DNA of 60,972 nucleotides from Rostrohypoxylon terebratum (GCA_022497145.1 MU385989.1:5337-66308), one strand, 5' to 3'; positions 10,927 to 22,022 are shown, counted from the stretch's first letter. Notes: generated by a model not told the origin, from the sequence alone. Numbers and translations: made by a program.

Positions 10927-12214
10927 ATGGATTCCAGACAACCGCCGTCACAACTCCCTTTTGCTCGTAATTCCGCTGCATCACCACCAGTCTATGCACG
11001 ATCGCCTTTCCCGACCGCGTCTAGCTCGGCTTCGATAGCAACAACATCATCTCCATTTCATCCATCAAATCCCGCATCTGCAGGCCCTGTCGCGTACGGC
11101 GAACACCAGCGACGACCATCCGACACGAATCCCTTCTACCCGCAATCGAGACCGCCGCCATCTTATGCGCCCGAACCAACATCACATCCCGCGCCTACTC
11201 ATTCGCGACATCCAAGCTCATCTTCCATTAATGTCCCTCTAAATCGCAACATGCCCCCTCCCTCACCTCAGCATCAAAATCAAAAACCGCCGGCTCCTCA
11301 CCCTGCGCATCAGATGGGTCATTATGGCGGTCCGCCTGCGCCAAGAGCTCCTCCCGTGAATCTCGGCCCTCCGAGCGCGTTTCCTTCCGCTCGAGAGCTT
11401 CCCGCACTTAATTCTATACCTCGAACAGCGAGCACGGGAGGAAGCATGTCTATATCCTCGATGCTTGGGGGCCCACCACCAGCTCGTGAACCTACTCCAG
11501 GCCACCCGACTTCTTTCCAACCCCCCGTCACTACTTCTGCTGTTTCAGGACCCGCATATGCCGCGTCGGTCCACGCGTCACCTAGAATGCAGGCCGCAAA
11601 CGAATATGCCTCTTATAATAGGAGACCCCAAACACCTGAGCAAGGTAGAGCGTTTGATGCGAGAGATCATAGGGGCAACGTAGCTGGGTCGCCTCCGCAG
11701 GGCATGTATGGAACTCCCGAAATGTCCCGATACAACACACCGCAAGCCTACCCGCAACGCGGTCCACCGATGCCGTCGGCCGACGAGAGGAGAGAGCCAC
11801 CAGGGAGGATCCCCCCTACTAACGTGCCCCCTAGGCCGAGTAGCCAGCCAAGATCTTATCATGGCATACCTCCGCGACCTGTCGAGATGGGGAGGGGACC
11901 GCCCCCTGGCGATCCAGTGTACGGTAGACGAGAAGAGGCGCGGCCGCCTGCTCCGGCCGAATATAATCCCGAGCGACCACCTCGGGCCATGCCCTACGAA
12001 GAGCAGCGCCGCTTCATCGCGGAACGGGAACAGATGAACCGTGAAGCCGAGTTTATGGAAAACCAAAGGAGAGAGAGGATGCAGTACGAAGAGCAGCGTT
12101 CTTTTATGGCCGAAAGAGAGCGGATCGAGAGAGAGAGAGAGAATCAACGCGAGATGGAGAGGGAGAGGGAGAGGGAGAGGGAAAGGGAAAGGGACAGAGA
12201 AAGAGAGAGAGAAA

Positions 12215-12262
<48 letters not shown>

Positions 12263-14634
12263 TGGAAATGAGAGAGAGGGCTAGGAGAGAAAGGACTACG
12301 TCGGACCCCAGTCGCCCACATGGCCAACATCCTGCAGAGTTAGGCCCTCAAATGCTATCGCGACAGCCACCTTACGGAAGACCAGATCCCCGAGATCCAC
12401 GAGATCCACGAGATCCACGCGACCCGCGAGACCCGCGAGACCCTCGAGACCCTCGAGATCCAGCAGTCTGGCAACGACCTGCTTATGACCAGCCGCCTCC
12501 GCGAGAGGCGTATGGCCCGGCTTACCCGGGTCCGCGACCAGGCGAGTTTCCTTCGACTACAGCCGCGTCGTACGGAACGCATCCCGCTTACGCGCAGCCC
12601 CCTCCTCACGAACGCTTTCCGGCCACTGGCCCCCCCCCTCATGTGATACCTCCGAACCAGCCGGGTCCTCAACCTGCGCATTCTTTCGAGTCTCCTGACA
12701 GGCACCGGTTTGTCCAGGCACACCCTCAGCAGCAACCTCCACCACCACAAGCTGCCAACCGAGGCCGCCCAGTTGAGGAAGGCCCTCCCCCTCCTTCGGT
12801 TGCGTATAATGGCGGCCCCGGCTCGGCTGCCTTCGAAGCAGGCCGACCACGCGTCATGGATGAAGGCCCGGCCCCTTCCGGACACCAGAGAAGTTTCCTC
12901 GGCATCCAAGAGATAAATCGTAAAGGAAGAGTATCGCCGCTACCACAGGCGGTTCAAGGCGCACAGCCTCAGTTGCAGGGCCCGGCTGGTGAACCTGGAA
13001 TTAAGAGTGAATTCGGCCGCATGTTCTCCGGCATAGGAAGCGGTGTTCGCGGCATCGGTGTCTCCAGCCCAGTGCCAACTACAATGCAAGCTCAATTCCC
13101 CAACGCGGGTCCCGCTCGGCGTGACGACGATCATCCCGGTCACGAGATGCTTGCGGATGCTCCGGTGAAGACGGCCGCTAGGGGAAAACGAAGGAAGGCC
13201 AAGGACGACGACGGAAAGGGTGACGACGATAGCACCGGCAGGAATACTCCAGTCGGTCGGGCTAAGCGTCCCAAGACCCACGCTCATCACCATCATCACC
13301 AGTAAGTAATAGCTCTTGTATTCCGTTTACCTCGACCCGTATTCATTGTAATATTTTTTTCTAGTCATCATCATCATCACCATCATGGCCCGGAAAGAAC
13401 CACCTCGCCCCTTCAAGCAGCCAATGGGCAGATCAAAAACCTCAAAACTAACACACCGATACCATCTCCAACCAACAAAGATTTTTCGAATCTCACTCAT
13501 CACCACCAACCTCCCAGATCAGCCGCGGCCCCGTCTTCGAAGTCGGCGGTCCCCGGCTCTACCATAATACCCAAGCCGAAGCACAAGATCTCGTCCCAGG
13601 CAGTCCTCGACAGCGTCGCGGACCGACCACGAAAACACCTTGGTGACGTGGTGTACCAAGTCGTCTTGAAACCTAGCAAATTGGAATCGTCTCATTCCAA
13701 GTTCGGCTATTCGTCGAATCCGCGACCGCTCCCGATGGACGTGATCAAAGGTAACGAGAACTCGACACTGACGGTGAAGATTCCCCGCGTTCACCTAAGC
13801 CCGTCCGCTCGCGAGGAGATCACGGCTCGTCGAGCGGTGTGGGGTACGGATGTATACACGGACGATTCTGACGTCGTCGCCGCATGTATTCATGCGGGCT
13901 GGATTCGGGGCGAATGGGGTGACGACGTGGACGTTGATCTGCTAGATTTATATAAACCCGCAACTACCAAGAAGCAGCGCGCGGCAGCTGCCGAGCAGCC
14001 GCTCGAAGTTCTAACCTCGCCACCAGCTTCTGGGCCTGTTCAGATCCCCGCGGATCGCGACTTACATGTGACGCTGTTGGTATTGCCAGCACTCGATAAA
14101 TATAGTAGTTCGACACGGTATGGCATCCAGAGCCGCGAATTCGGCGGAACATACAACGGGCGGAAATCGATCCACGACGGTATCAGTTTCATGATCTTGA
14201 ATGTGCGGTGGGTGGACGGTGCGGCACCGCAGAGCAGGCTTCGAGGCAAGGCACGCAGGGAACGGATCCGGAAGGCGATGACTGAAATGAACCGGAGCCA
14301 GGTCGTGGATATTGGAGAGAAAGAGCTCCTAAGTAAGACGACGACGCGGGATGCGGGCATTGACAAGGAAAAGAATCATGGGAAGTCGGTCGGGAGCAAC
14401 ATCGGAGAGGGAAATAAGGAGAACCGTCCCGCCGTGTCAGTGTTGAACGATGCCACCTCGCCGTCGAAACAAGAGAAACCTTACCTGGACACGAAAATGG
14501 ATCTGGACGCGGAAGTCAAGGAAAAGAGCAGCCCCGCGGATAGTCAGAGCGCGGACACGACTACCATAGCCACCTCTGCCGGGAAAGAACCGGCAGACCA
14601 TGGATCAAATGAATCCACAGATGTATCTACATAA
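10927..14634 (+). CDS. RXT3: Rxt3-domain subunit of Rpd3L histone deacetylase complex
   Basis: Two exons, 10927-13301 and 13365-14634, with a 63-nt GTAAGT..CTAG intron, give 1214 residues. The N-terminal 780 residues are disordered and rich in Pro, Ser and Gly. They include an E/R-only coiled stretch encoded by a GA-rich DNA tract (about 12120-12265) and seven RDP repeats (about 12385-12465). A run of 13 histidines spans the splice junction. The conserved Rxt3 region is at about 880-1077: GDVVYQVVLKPSKL, WGTDVYTDDSDVVAACIHAG, WIRGEWGDD, then YGIQSREFGGTYNGRKSIHDG and NVRWVDG. The last 140 residues are charged and low-complexity. Rxt3 is a non-catalytic subunit of the large Rpd3 deacetylase complex in the nucleus. 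Without splicing, translation stops at 13305 and the whole Rxt3 domain is lost. The 3' end is convergent with SDHAF4. Confidence 0.9.
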
Positions 14635-15447
14635 ACTCGGGCTCAGTGCTCACCCCATCCTGCAGGAGGAATCCGATGACAGAGCTGGATGTACAAGTAG
14701 TGGGATCTGTTGTGCACAGCAATTTTTTTTATTTTCTTCATCGAGCTATACCCTTACGTGGCGCCACGGCCCTCAAAGATACCTGATACCTGTCTACCTA
14801 CTTATTTTTTTCAGCCCGTGTTTGCTCTTCATTCCCCGAACTTATATAGCACAGCACGGAGTTCTGAGCATGCCATGGCTATATATAACGATATATATAT
14901 AAATTTCTTTGGTGTTGCACTTTTCACAAAAATGACAGCAGTTTCAGAAGATTTATATAGTGTATATGACGGGAATGGATGAATGACATGAGACATGGTA
15001 TACTCATTTTATATGAATCAAACATACTGTGAATACTTTTGAACCGTTACACTCCTTTTAGCCTGTATAGCATCAATATTTGGTAGATGAAACTGTTATG
15101 GGATATGGGCTGAAGCATCTCTCTCTTTTTTGTGCAAACTCTGAATGGTAGAGATTGTCGTGAATTCTAATTCTACTCGGCAGTATGGTTTGTTTTGCTG
15201 TAACACTCGACAGTAGTATGTGCGTATACAACACCCTGCGGAATCGCTGCACTTTATGACACCAAAGGTTGAATTCTCGGAATTATAGGCTATTCCCTCT
15301 TTCGTAGTAGATTGGCCAAGTCAAACCAATACGGGTATTATGGTAATGCCAACCGCGTCTTCATTTATTCTGTTCTCTCAGCCCCCCTCTATTTGCTAGT
15401 CGCGGAGCCGTCCGTACCAGAGGGAGTTCTCCTGTTATAGAACTTGC
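14635..15447. other. Convergent 3' spacer
   Basis: Noncoding DNA between the RXT3 stop and the SDHAF4 stop. It is AT-rich and likely contains both 3' UTRs. Nothing else was recognised. Confidence 0.5.
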
Positions 15448-15942
15448 TTAGAAATCAGTGACACGGCCATTGAAGCTATAATCGCCGGCGGGACCCCAAC
15501 GGAGCGGTTCGTTCTTGGGCCCGCCGACCTCGCCAGTCTTCGGGTTCACATCCCCCTCAAACTCGGGCGGTGCGCCTTTCCGGAGTGGCACAGATCCGAA
15601 CTCATCATCGAGGGCGGGCGTTTCTACTGCGGTGGCATCTGCCGAAGACGAAGCGCGAGCTATCGTGGAGTTTGTTGAAGATGGAGCGGGAGAAGAGAAG
15701 TCCGGGGTCGAGGCCGGGTTAAAGCGTTCTTGGGTATTGGCTGTGCGCTGTAGACGCTCGAACTCCGCTTGCTCGTCCAGCGGCAGACGAGGTGGCGAGG
15801 GCGCTGATTGGAAGGGGTTGGTGCGGCTGGAAGCGAGGCGGACGGATTGTCGGGTATGAATATGTGGGAGTGATGTTGGTTGAAATGTCGGCTGTCTCGT
15901 AAGCCGGACGAGACGAGTGAGGCGAGTGAGGCGCGATGCCAT
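15448..15942 (-). CDS. SDH8: Succinate dehydrogenase assembly factor 4, mitochondrial
   Basis: A single-exon frame of 164 residues. The N-terminus MASRLTRLTRLVRLTRQ is a strongly basic, amphipathic mitochondrial presequence. The C-terminal about 35 residues contain the SDHAF4 (DUF1674) signature: NPKTGEVGGPKNEPLRWGPAG followed by YSFNGRVTDF at the very end, where the NGRVTDF ending is diagnostic. Between lies a Ser/Thr/Pro-rich linker. Known role of the family: it binds the flavinylated Sdh1 subunit in the matrix, limits oxidant production and promotes Sdh1-Sdh2 assembly in complex II. The length fits fungal members. The gene is convergent with RXT3. Confidence 0.9.
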   Translation of the reverse strand: MASRLTRLTRLVRLTRQPTFQPTSLPHIHTRQSVRLASSRTNPFQSAPSPPRLPLDEQAEFERLQRTANTQERFNPASTPDFSSPAPSSTNSTIARASSSADATAVETPALDDEFGSVPLRKGAPPEFEGDVNPKTGEVGGPKNEPLRWGPAGDYSFNGRVTDF

Positions 15943-16552
15943 TCTGAAGGTATACTACTTCTTTCTTTCTCTTTCAACGAGAGTCGATGTAAATTTGTTA
16001 ATTCGTATGTGTGCTAAGAAAGTCGAGGAGTATTTTTCTAAGAATCTAGGTAGATATTAATTCATAAATAACGTGTCAACAAATTGGAAGATGACGAAAT
16101 CTAAGATTTGAGTTCCGGATAATGCCGCTCTCAAGTTACATACTACCTAATAGGTAGTGGGTACATGGATAGTAGTATTGTACAATACCTACCTCCAGGT
16201 CCTGACTCCTACATGTAGGTACTAAGCAGCCAAGGTTTGCGCCGATAAACGGGTGCGTTAAACTCGGTACGGAGCTCGCATACTAGGTAAGTATGTACTA
16301 TATAGTACTTACTAGGTACCCATACTAGCACCTATATGTATCGATATCTATAGTACCTAGTAGGTAGACATTTTCAGATTTCCTTATTCTCCGAAAGAAA
16401 CGCATCTGATTGGCTCATCGCTCTACGGTACTGCAGATGTTACCGATTAAAAAACTTTTGGATTGCATACATACACCATGTCATAGGTACACAGCAGTAC
16501 ATCCTTCCGATATAACCTGAGCATGAGGTACCTCCAGCTATATGTACTTAGA
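15943..16552. other. Spacer with TAGGTAC-type repeats
   Basis: Likely the promoter of SDHAF4 (reading leftward), plus AT-rich DNA with scattered TAGGTA/TACCTA palindromes. No gene was recognised. Confidence 0.45.
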
Positions 16553-16929
16553 TACAGTAAACCTTCGCCATAGCGATTCTAGACCATTACGATTATTCTT
16601 TATAACGATATTCCAATGGGATTTTAGGATTTTACATACAAAATAACGATATTTTTTCCATAACGAAATATCGTTATTTTTTAATTAGCCATCACCAAAA
16701 TCGTTATGACAAAGGTGAGATAATTGGCTTAAAACCCATAAGATACCCGATTTAATACTAGTTCCTGGCTATTTTTACTTATTAATTTGACCCAAAACTG
16801 CCTAGCCTTGACTTTCAAGTGCTACTATACCAAATCGGGCAAATGTGGAGACCTCTTCTTAGCGATACTCTTGCATAACGATATAAGGGTGGTGTTTTTT
16901 GACCATCGTTATGGCGAAGGTTTACTGTA
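16553..16929. mobile_element. pogo-like MITE, 373 bp plus TA duplication
   Basis: The ends read TACAGTAAACCTTCGCCATA and, inverted, TATGGCGAAGGTTTACTGTA. Terminal inverted repeats of about 25 bp start CAGTAAACC and are flanked by TA, the hallmark of pogo/Fot1-type Tc1-mariner elements. The core holds further ATCGTTAT/ATAACGAT inverted copies (about 16637-16682). No transposase ORF is present, so it is non-autonomous. Confidence 0.85.
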
Positions 16930-17068
16930 TATCGATAGTTTATCTATGACGGCTTATAGGTACACGTGAACCTCTTAACAAAAGGTCAAAAAGCAAAACT
17001 CATTTTGGTTTTCATGAACCACATGCACGGATCACAAAGAACGGGCAGAAATATAGAAAAAAAAAACA

Positions 17069-17169
17069 CGAGCTCAGCAGGGATCGAACCTGCAATCTTC
17101 AGAGGACTGGTATGATGTTTCTTTGGACAAGAACCGAAATCTGACGCCTTACCATTAGGCCATGAACCC
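17069..17169 (-). tRNA. tRNA-Arg (anticodon TCG) with 29-nt intron
   Basis: Read on the minus strand, the acceptor GGGTTCA pairs with TGAGCTC (two G-U pairs). The D arm is GCCT..AGGC with an AATGGTA loop. The anticodon stem TCAGA pairs with TCTGA, and the T arm is GCAGG-TTCGATC-CCTGC. The anticodon TCG is at 17135-17137 and decodes CGA. A 29-nt intron at 17105-17133 sits one base after the anticodon, the canonical position. A run of T on the minus strand after the gene (A-run about 17056-17066) is the Pol III terminator. Confidence 0.92.
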
Positions 17170-17369
17170 CTAGACAACTGGCGATTTGCTGGAATACTAT
17201 CCATTGTAAAATTCTTTCATATTCGTCAATAACGGAAGCTAGAATGTTTGAGTGTGGATAACTGGATACAGTGGGTACCAGACTGCCTAACCGAGCTGAT
17301 ACCTAGGACCTAGGTCCTATGTAAGTCCTACTATAGACCTAGTAGAACTTGGGACTGAGGACTAATAGG

Positions 17370-17377
17370 TATATATA
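17370..17377 (+). promoter_or_regulatory. TATA element of 5S rRNA gene
   Basis: TATATATA at -31 to -24 relative to the 5S 5' end at 17401. This is the position where Neurospora-type dispersed 5S genes carry a TATA box. Confidence 0.6.
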
Positions 17378-17400
17378 CCATTATAGACGCACAAACTACC

Positions 17401-17519
17401 ACGAACGACCATAGGACCTAGAGAATTCGGGATCCCGTCTGCTCTCCCATAGACAAGCTAGGTACCGCTGGATTAGTAGTTGGGTCGGTGACGACCAGCA
17501 AATCCCCAGTGTTGTACGT
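17401..17519 (+). rRNA. 5S ribosomal RNA (dispersed copy 1)
   Basis: 119 nt from ACGAACGACCATAG to GTTGTACGT. It has the conserved fungal 5S blocks ACGACCATA, CGGGATCCCGTCTGCTC, GGATTAGTAGTTGGGTCGGT and GACGACCAGC. Helix I ends pair with few mismatches. A TATA element lies near -30, and a T run of about 29 (17519-17547) follows as terminator. Dispersed single 5S genes are usual in sordariomycetes. Helix II differs from copy 2 at 32259-32377 by compensating changes. Confidence 0.93.
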
Positions 17520-17547
17520 TTTTTTTTTTTTTTTTTTTTTTTTTTTT
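17519..17547 (+). terminator. Poly-T Pol III terminator
   Basis: An uninterrupted T run of about 29 nt directly at the 3' end of the 5S gene. Confidence 0.75.
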
Positions 17548-18369
17548 CTGTTTTTCTGGATATTGTATATTGATTTTCCCTTTTACCCTGAGTGAGAGAG
17601 TCAGAGAGAAAGAGAGAAAGGAAGAAAAAGAGTAGGATTGTTAGCTGTTAAGCCACATTAAACGTCTCGAATGTCAAAATGACACTAACAGTTTATTAAA
17701 AGTTGCGCATTATTCTCACCAACCGATGGGGAGGGGAAATGTGTGGAATTAAAGAATTTTCATCTGTTTAACTTTTGAACTCCCTCAAAATACTAACAAT
17801 ATTATCCGATGAGGATATTGTCAATGTTACATATGCATATGCATATACCTGATTAATTTCTGAAAATGGATAACTGCAATTCGATGACGCAAATGGCCAA
17901 TCAAAATTTATGTATTCTCGTGCTGCCCCTTGCATGTTTTAGATATTATTGACTAGGTAGGCTAAGAAGGATCGGATCCGTTCTCTTCGGAAATCGGTCA
18001 AATGCAGAAGGGTAGAAGGGTAAGTGGGATGGCGGGGTAATAGTAAAAGAAAGACTCATTCAAGTCACTTCCGGTTATCGCTTTAGGAAAGAAGAAGAAA
18101 AAAAAAACCTGTATGTGCAGGAAGTACCGAAATACCAAATTCCAAACCTAACTTGAACATTTAACATTTAACATTTAACGTTTGAACATTTGATCAATTT
18201 TTAGCATCGCTTGTTGACTCGGACCAACTTTCTAAAATCTTCCCCTACTTCCTCCCTAAAAGAGTCATCCTCGTCCTCTCTCTCTCTACCTTCCTTACCA
18301 TTCCCGAACCCACCTCTGCCTCGATTCCTCTTCCCATTGCAACTAATTAATTGACTTTGTTTGAACAAT
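17548..18369. other. Promoter region of tryptophan synthase
   Basis: Noncoding DNA upstream of the tryptophan synthase start, with CT-rich stretches in the probable leader (18270-18310). TGACTC at 18215-18220 and AGACTCA at 18052-18058 resemble half or near-matches of the Gcn4/CPC-1 site TGASTCA, which in fungi drives general amino acid control of tryptophan genes. These are weak matches and no binding is shown. Confidence 0.35.
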
Positions 18370-20836
18370 ATGGAGTCTCTCAGACAGACCTTCAACCGCT
18401 GCAAGGCAGAGAACCGGGTATGACTCCAATTCCTCTTCTTTTCTCTCTCTCTCTCTCTTTTTCTCTCTTTTTTCTTTCTTTTCTATATGCTCTTGATGTA
18501 GCCATGAATCCTATACATGCAGTAGTTTACCATACCGTTCTATATCCCATGTCATTATCCTAAACTAACTTACCGTGTCGTCATATAGGCTGCTCTAGTT
18601 ACCTATGTCACCTCTGGTTACCCCAAACCTGAGGATACGCTCGACATCCTGCTAGGAATGCAAACGGGTGGTGCTGGTATGTCCTGTCCTGTAAAAACTA
18701 GCTATATAACCGACGTGAGTGGCCGATGACGGCGGTCAACCGACTAACAAAATTTCAGATATCATTGAGCTCGGTGTACCTTTCACAGATCCAATCGCCG
18801 ACGGTCCAACTATCCAAACGTCCAACACCGTTGCTCTTGCCAATGGCGTCACCATTAAGTCCACCTTAGATATCGTTCGGGAAGCTCGATCGAAGGGGTT
18901 GACCGCCCCAGTTCTATTAATGGGTTACTATAACCCATTGCTTAGTTACGGCGAGGATGCTCTCTTGAGGGACTGCAAGGAGGCGCGCGTAAATGGCTTC
19001 ATCGTATGCGACCTGCCCCCAGAAGAGGCTATCTCTTTCCGAAAATTATGTAGCAGAGGTGGCCTTTCATATGTCCCTCTAATTGCGCCCGCAACCTCCG
19101 ACACCCGCATGAAGATCCTATGCGCCCTCGCCGATTCTTTCATATATGTCGTATCGCGTATGGGCGTCACGGGTGCTCTAGGTACCCTCAATGCTAACCT
19201 GCCGAATCTTCTCGAGCGGGTCAAGAAGTATAGTGGCGACAAGCCAGCTGCTGTTGGTTTTGGTGTATCGACGCGCGAACATTTCCAGTCCGTGGCCTCT
19301 ATCGCCGACGGTGTGGTTATCGGTTCCGAAATCGTCACGACCCTCCAGAAGGCCGAGCCTGGCAATGGTGCTAAGGCCGTCGAAGAATATTGCGCTTACG
19401 TGTGTGGACGAACGGCACAAGAGACGACTCGGGAAGTGGGTGTTATCGAGGCTATCGGTGCTGCGAAGCAACCTAGCGGCGAGGATGTGACTGTCAACGG
19501 AGTGATTTCGGAGCACGACGATGCTGCCTTGGTTGCTCAACTTGCAGCCCTCCACGGCAAGATCCCGGAGCGGTTCGGAGAGTTCGGCGGCCAGTATGTG
19601 CCGGAGTCGCTTATGGACTGCTTGTCTCAATTAGAGGATGGCTTCAATGCTATCAAGGATGACCCCAAGTTCTGGGAGGAATATAGATCTTACTACCCTT
19701 GGATGGGACGGCCAGGCCAGCTCCACTTGGCTGAGCGCCTGACTGAGCACGCTGGCGGAGCTAACATCTGGCTGAAGAGAGAAGACTTGAACCACACCGG
19801 ATCTCACAAGATCAACAATGCTTTGGGACAGCTTTTATTAGCGAGGCGACTGGGCAAGACAAAGATTATCGCCGAGACCGGTGCTGGCCAACATGGTGTA
19901 GCAACTGCCACAGTCTGCGCCAAGTTTGGCATGGAATGCACCGTTTTCATGGGGGCTGTAAGTTTCCGTCTTTCTTCGTTACCTATTCTTTTCTATCGCA
20001 AGTAGGGCGAGGGCGGCTTACAAATTTTATAGGAAGACGTTCGACGTCAAGCGCTCAATGTGTTTCGGATGCGGTTACTTGGCGCCAAGGTCATTGCTGT
20101 TGAAGCTGGCAGCAAGACTCTGCGAGATGCTGTCAACGAAGCACTTCGATACTGGGTTGTTCATTTAGAGGATACCCATTATATCATCGGGTCCGCCATT
20201 GGTCCCCACCCCTTCCCTACCATCGTTAGAACCTTCCAGTCGGTCATCGGAAACGAGACTAAGGCGCAGATGCAAGAGAAGCGGGGTAAGCTACCGGATG
20301 CTGTCGTGGCTTGCGTCGGTGGCGGCAGCAACGCCGTCGGCATGTTCTACCCTTTTTCGAAGGACCCTAGCGTCAAGCTTCTTGGCGTTGAAGCTGGCGG
20401 AGACGGCGTCAACACTTCACGACACTCAGCTACTTTAACAGGGGGTTCAAAGGGCGTATTGCACGGTGTAAGAACATATGTTTTGCAAAATGAATTCGGG
20501 CAAATCTCGGACACGCACTCTGTTTCGGCCGGGCTCGACTACCCTGGCGTCGGACCCGAGTTGTCAAATTGGAAAGACTCTCAGCGTGCCAAGTTTATCG
20601 CTGCCACCGACGCGGAAGCCTTCATCGGCTTCAAACTCATGAGCCAGTTAGAAGGTATCATTCCGGCGCTCGAGTCGGCCCACGGCATCTATGGCGCCAT
20701 CGAACTAGCTAAGACGATGAAGAAGGACGAAGATATCGTCATCTGCCTCAGCGGTAGGGGTGATAAGGACGTCCAGAGCGTTGCCGAGGAGTTGCCTAAG
20801 CTAGGACCTCAGATCGGATGGGATCTACGATTTTAA
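18370..20836 (+). CDS. trp-3: Tryptophan synthase, fused alpha and beta domains
   Basis: Four exons (18370-18417, 18589-18676, 18759-19957, 20033-20836) encode 712 residues, the usual fungal length. The enzyme converts indole-3-glycerol phosphate and serine to tryptophan in the cytosol. Alpha domain: IIELGVPFTDPIADGPTIQ carries the catalytic Glu (residue 49) and Asp (residue 60), followed by LMGYYNPLL and VCDLPPEE. Beta domain: PGQLHLAERL, KREDLNHTGSHKINNALGQ with the PLP lysine (about residue 396), ETGAGQHGVATA, and GGGSNAVGMF binding the PLP phosphate. The C-terminal CLSGRGDKD is also typical. Introns are 171, 82 and 75 nt with CTAAC-like branch sites. The start ATG is chosen because exon 1 (MESLRQTFNRCKAENR) matches the usual fungal N-terminus. 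All catalytic motifs are intact. Convergent with bL28m. Confidence 0.97.
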
Positions 20837-21131
20837 GGGTAATCACACACCTATATATACCTAGGACCTAGGCCTTAGGTCTTAGGTCTTGGGTCTTAAG
20901 GTACTATGCATGCCCTACATTTCTGGGCGCGGATAATGAGTTTCGGGTCAGGAGTTTGGGTATGGAATATTAAAAATAGAGAGCATGGTATGTGATACAC
21001 TGGTATTGGGCTACATTCATAAATCTGTAACTAGATGAACTTTTTACAAGCTGATTTGCGCGGTTCAATGCCACCTGTGTTCCCTATATCCCCTATATGT
21101 AGACAGGCATAAAGTCGGTTCGTGGGTTGAT

Positions 21132-22022
21132 TCATGGAGCTGGAGTCTTTACGTCGTTCTCATTTTTATCAGGCTCCTCCCTAGGTTGCTCAGTTTGCCT
21201 ATTTTCTCCGTTCTTCCCAATCTCGCCGTCCACCCCGCTCTCCGTGGTATTTTCCTCCTTCATGAACTCGGCCTCCTTGGGAATCTCCTCAGCTTCGTCC
21301 TCCTTGTCCTCCTTGGCTATTATTTCCTCGCCTTTCTTGACCGTGCCTATGACGAACTCGTCCTCTCGTTCTATCATCTCCTCAACCTCGGTGAGCACAG
21401 AATCGGACGTGAACCCTTGGGCGGCGAGTTCGCCGGCAAGATCGGTAGTCGAGACCTCCTTCGGCGGAAGTCCCAGGGCGGCACGCTCCCGAGCAAAGCG
21501 CTCTTGTATGGCGGGCGTCTGGATGATCTTCCAGCGGAGGGCCCAACCGGCGGGACCCAATTCCTTGATCCTCTGCGCCTTGGATCCCAAGAGGTACTCG
21601 TCGATTCCGCCTAGGCGGTCAATCGTGTACAGAACGCGGGTGGTCAGGCGAACTCGGATGAAAGCGTTCAGACTAGGCGACCAGAGGCGCTTCATCTGTC
21701 GGTTGGGTAGCCAGTGGGTGCGCGACTTGTTGCCGTACTGTTCGGCCACGACGTTGCCGAAACGGATCTTTTGGCCGCCATATAGACCCTGGTTCGCTTG
21801 CTTATACGTTTGGAGGCGGCCGTAGGGGTAGTCGGGGACTTTTTCCAAAGGTATGCCTTGGTATGACGGTCGCTGCTTCAAAAGAGGAGCTGTGGTGCTG
21901 ATGGCACGAATCGTGGTGCATGTCGGCGCTTGGAAAGCGGCTGATGTGTGCGAGGGTTTAGAGGTGAGGATCATCGAGAGGCAGCATCGCGACGATGCGG
22001 TCGGGATTTGCAATGGCGGCAT
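21132..22022 (-). CDS. MRPL24: Mitochondrial large-subunit ribosomal protein bL28m
   Basis: A single exon. The ATG at 22022 gives 296 residues; an upstream in-frame ATG at 22166 would add 48 residues without targeting character and is less likely. The N-terminal about 50 residues are rich in Ser, Thr and Arg with few acids, fitting a mitochondrial presequence. The core about 65-160 shows the bL28 signature: GLYGGQKIRFGN, GNKSRTHWLPNRQMKRLWSP, AFIRVRLTTRVLYTIDRLGG, then DEYLL. A fungal-type extension of over 100 residues follows; its last part is very acidic (many Glu) and ends KNENDVKTPAP. The protein is a structural component of the mitoribosome large subunit. Convergent with tryptophan synthase and divergent from the gene at 22509. 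Confidence 0.9.
   Translation of the reverse strand: MPPLQIPTASSRCCLSMILTSKPSHTSAAFQAPTCTTIRAISTTAPLLKQRPSYQGIPLEKVPDYPYGRLQTYKQANQGLYGGQKIRFGNVVAEQYGNKSRTHWLPNRQMKRLWSPSLNAFIRVRLTTRVLYTIDRLGGIDEYLLGSKAQRIKELGPAGWALRWKIIQTPAIQERFARERAALGLPPKEVSTTDLAGELAAQGFTSDSVLTEVEEMIEREDEFVIGTVKKGEEIIAKEDKEDEAEEIPKEAEFMKEENTTESGVDGEIGKNGENRQTEQPREEPDKNENDVKTPAP

Noticed and set aside
11578..12330. 250-codon frame on the minus strand opposite RXT3
   Set aside because: It is the antisense of the GA-rich repeat and proline-rich coding sequence (runs of Ser, Leu and Phe). The plus strand encodes a recognised protein.
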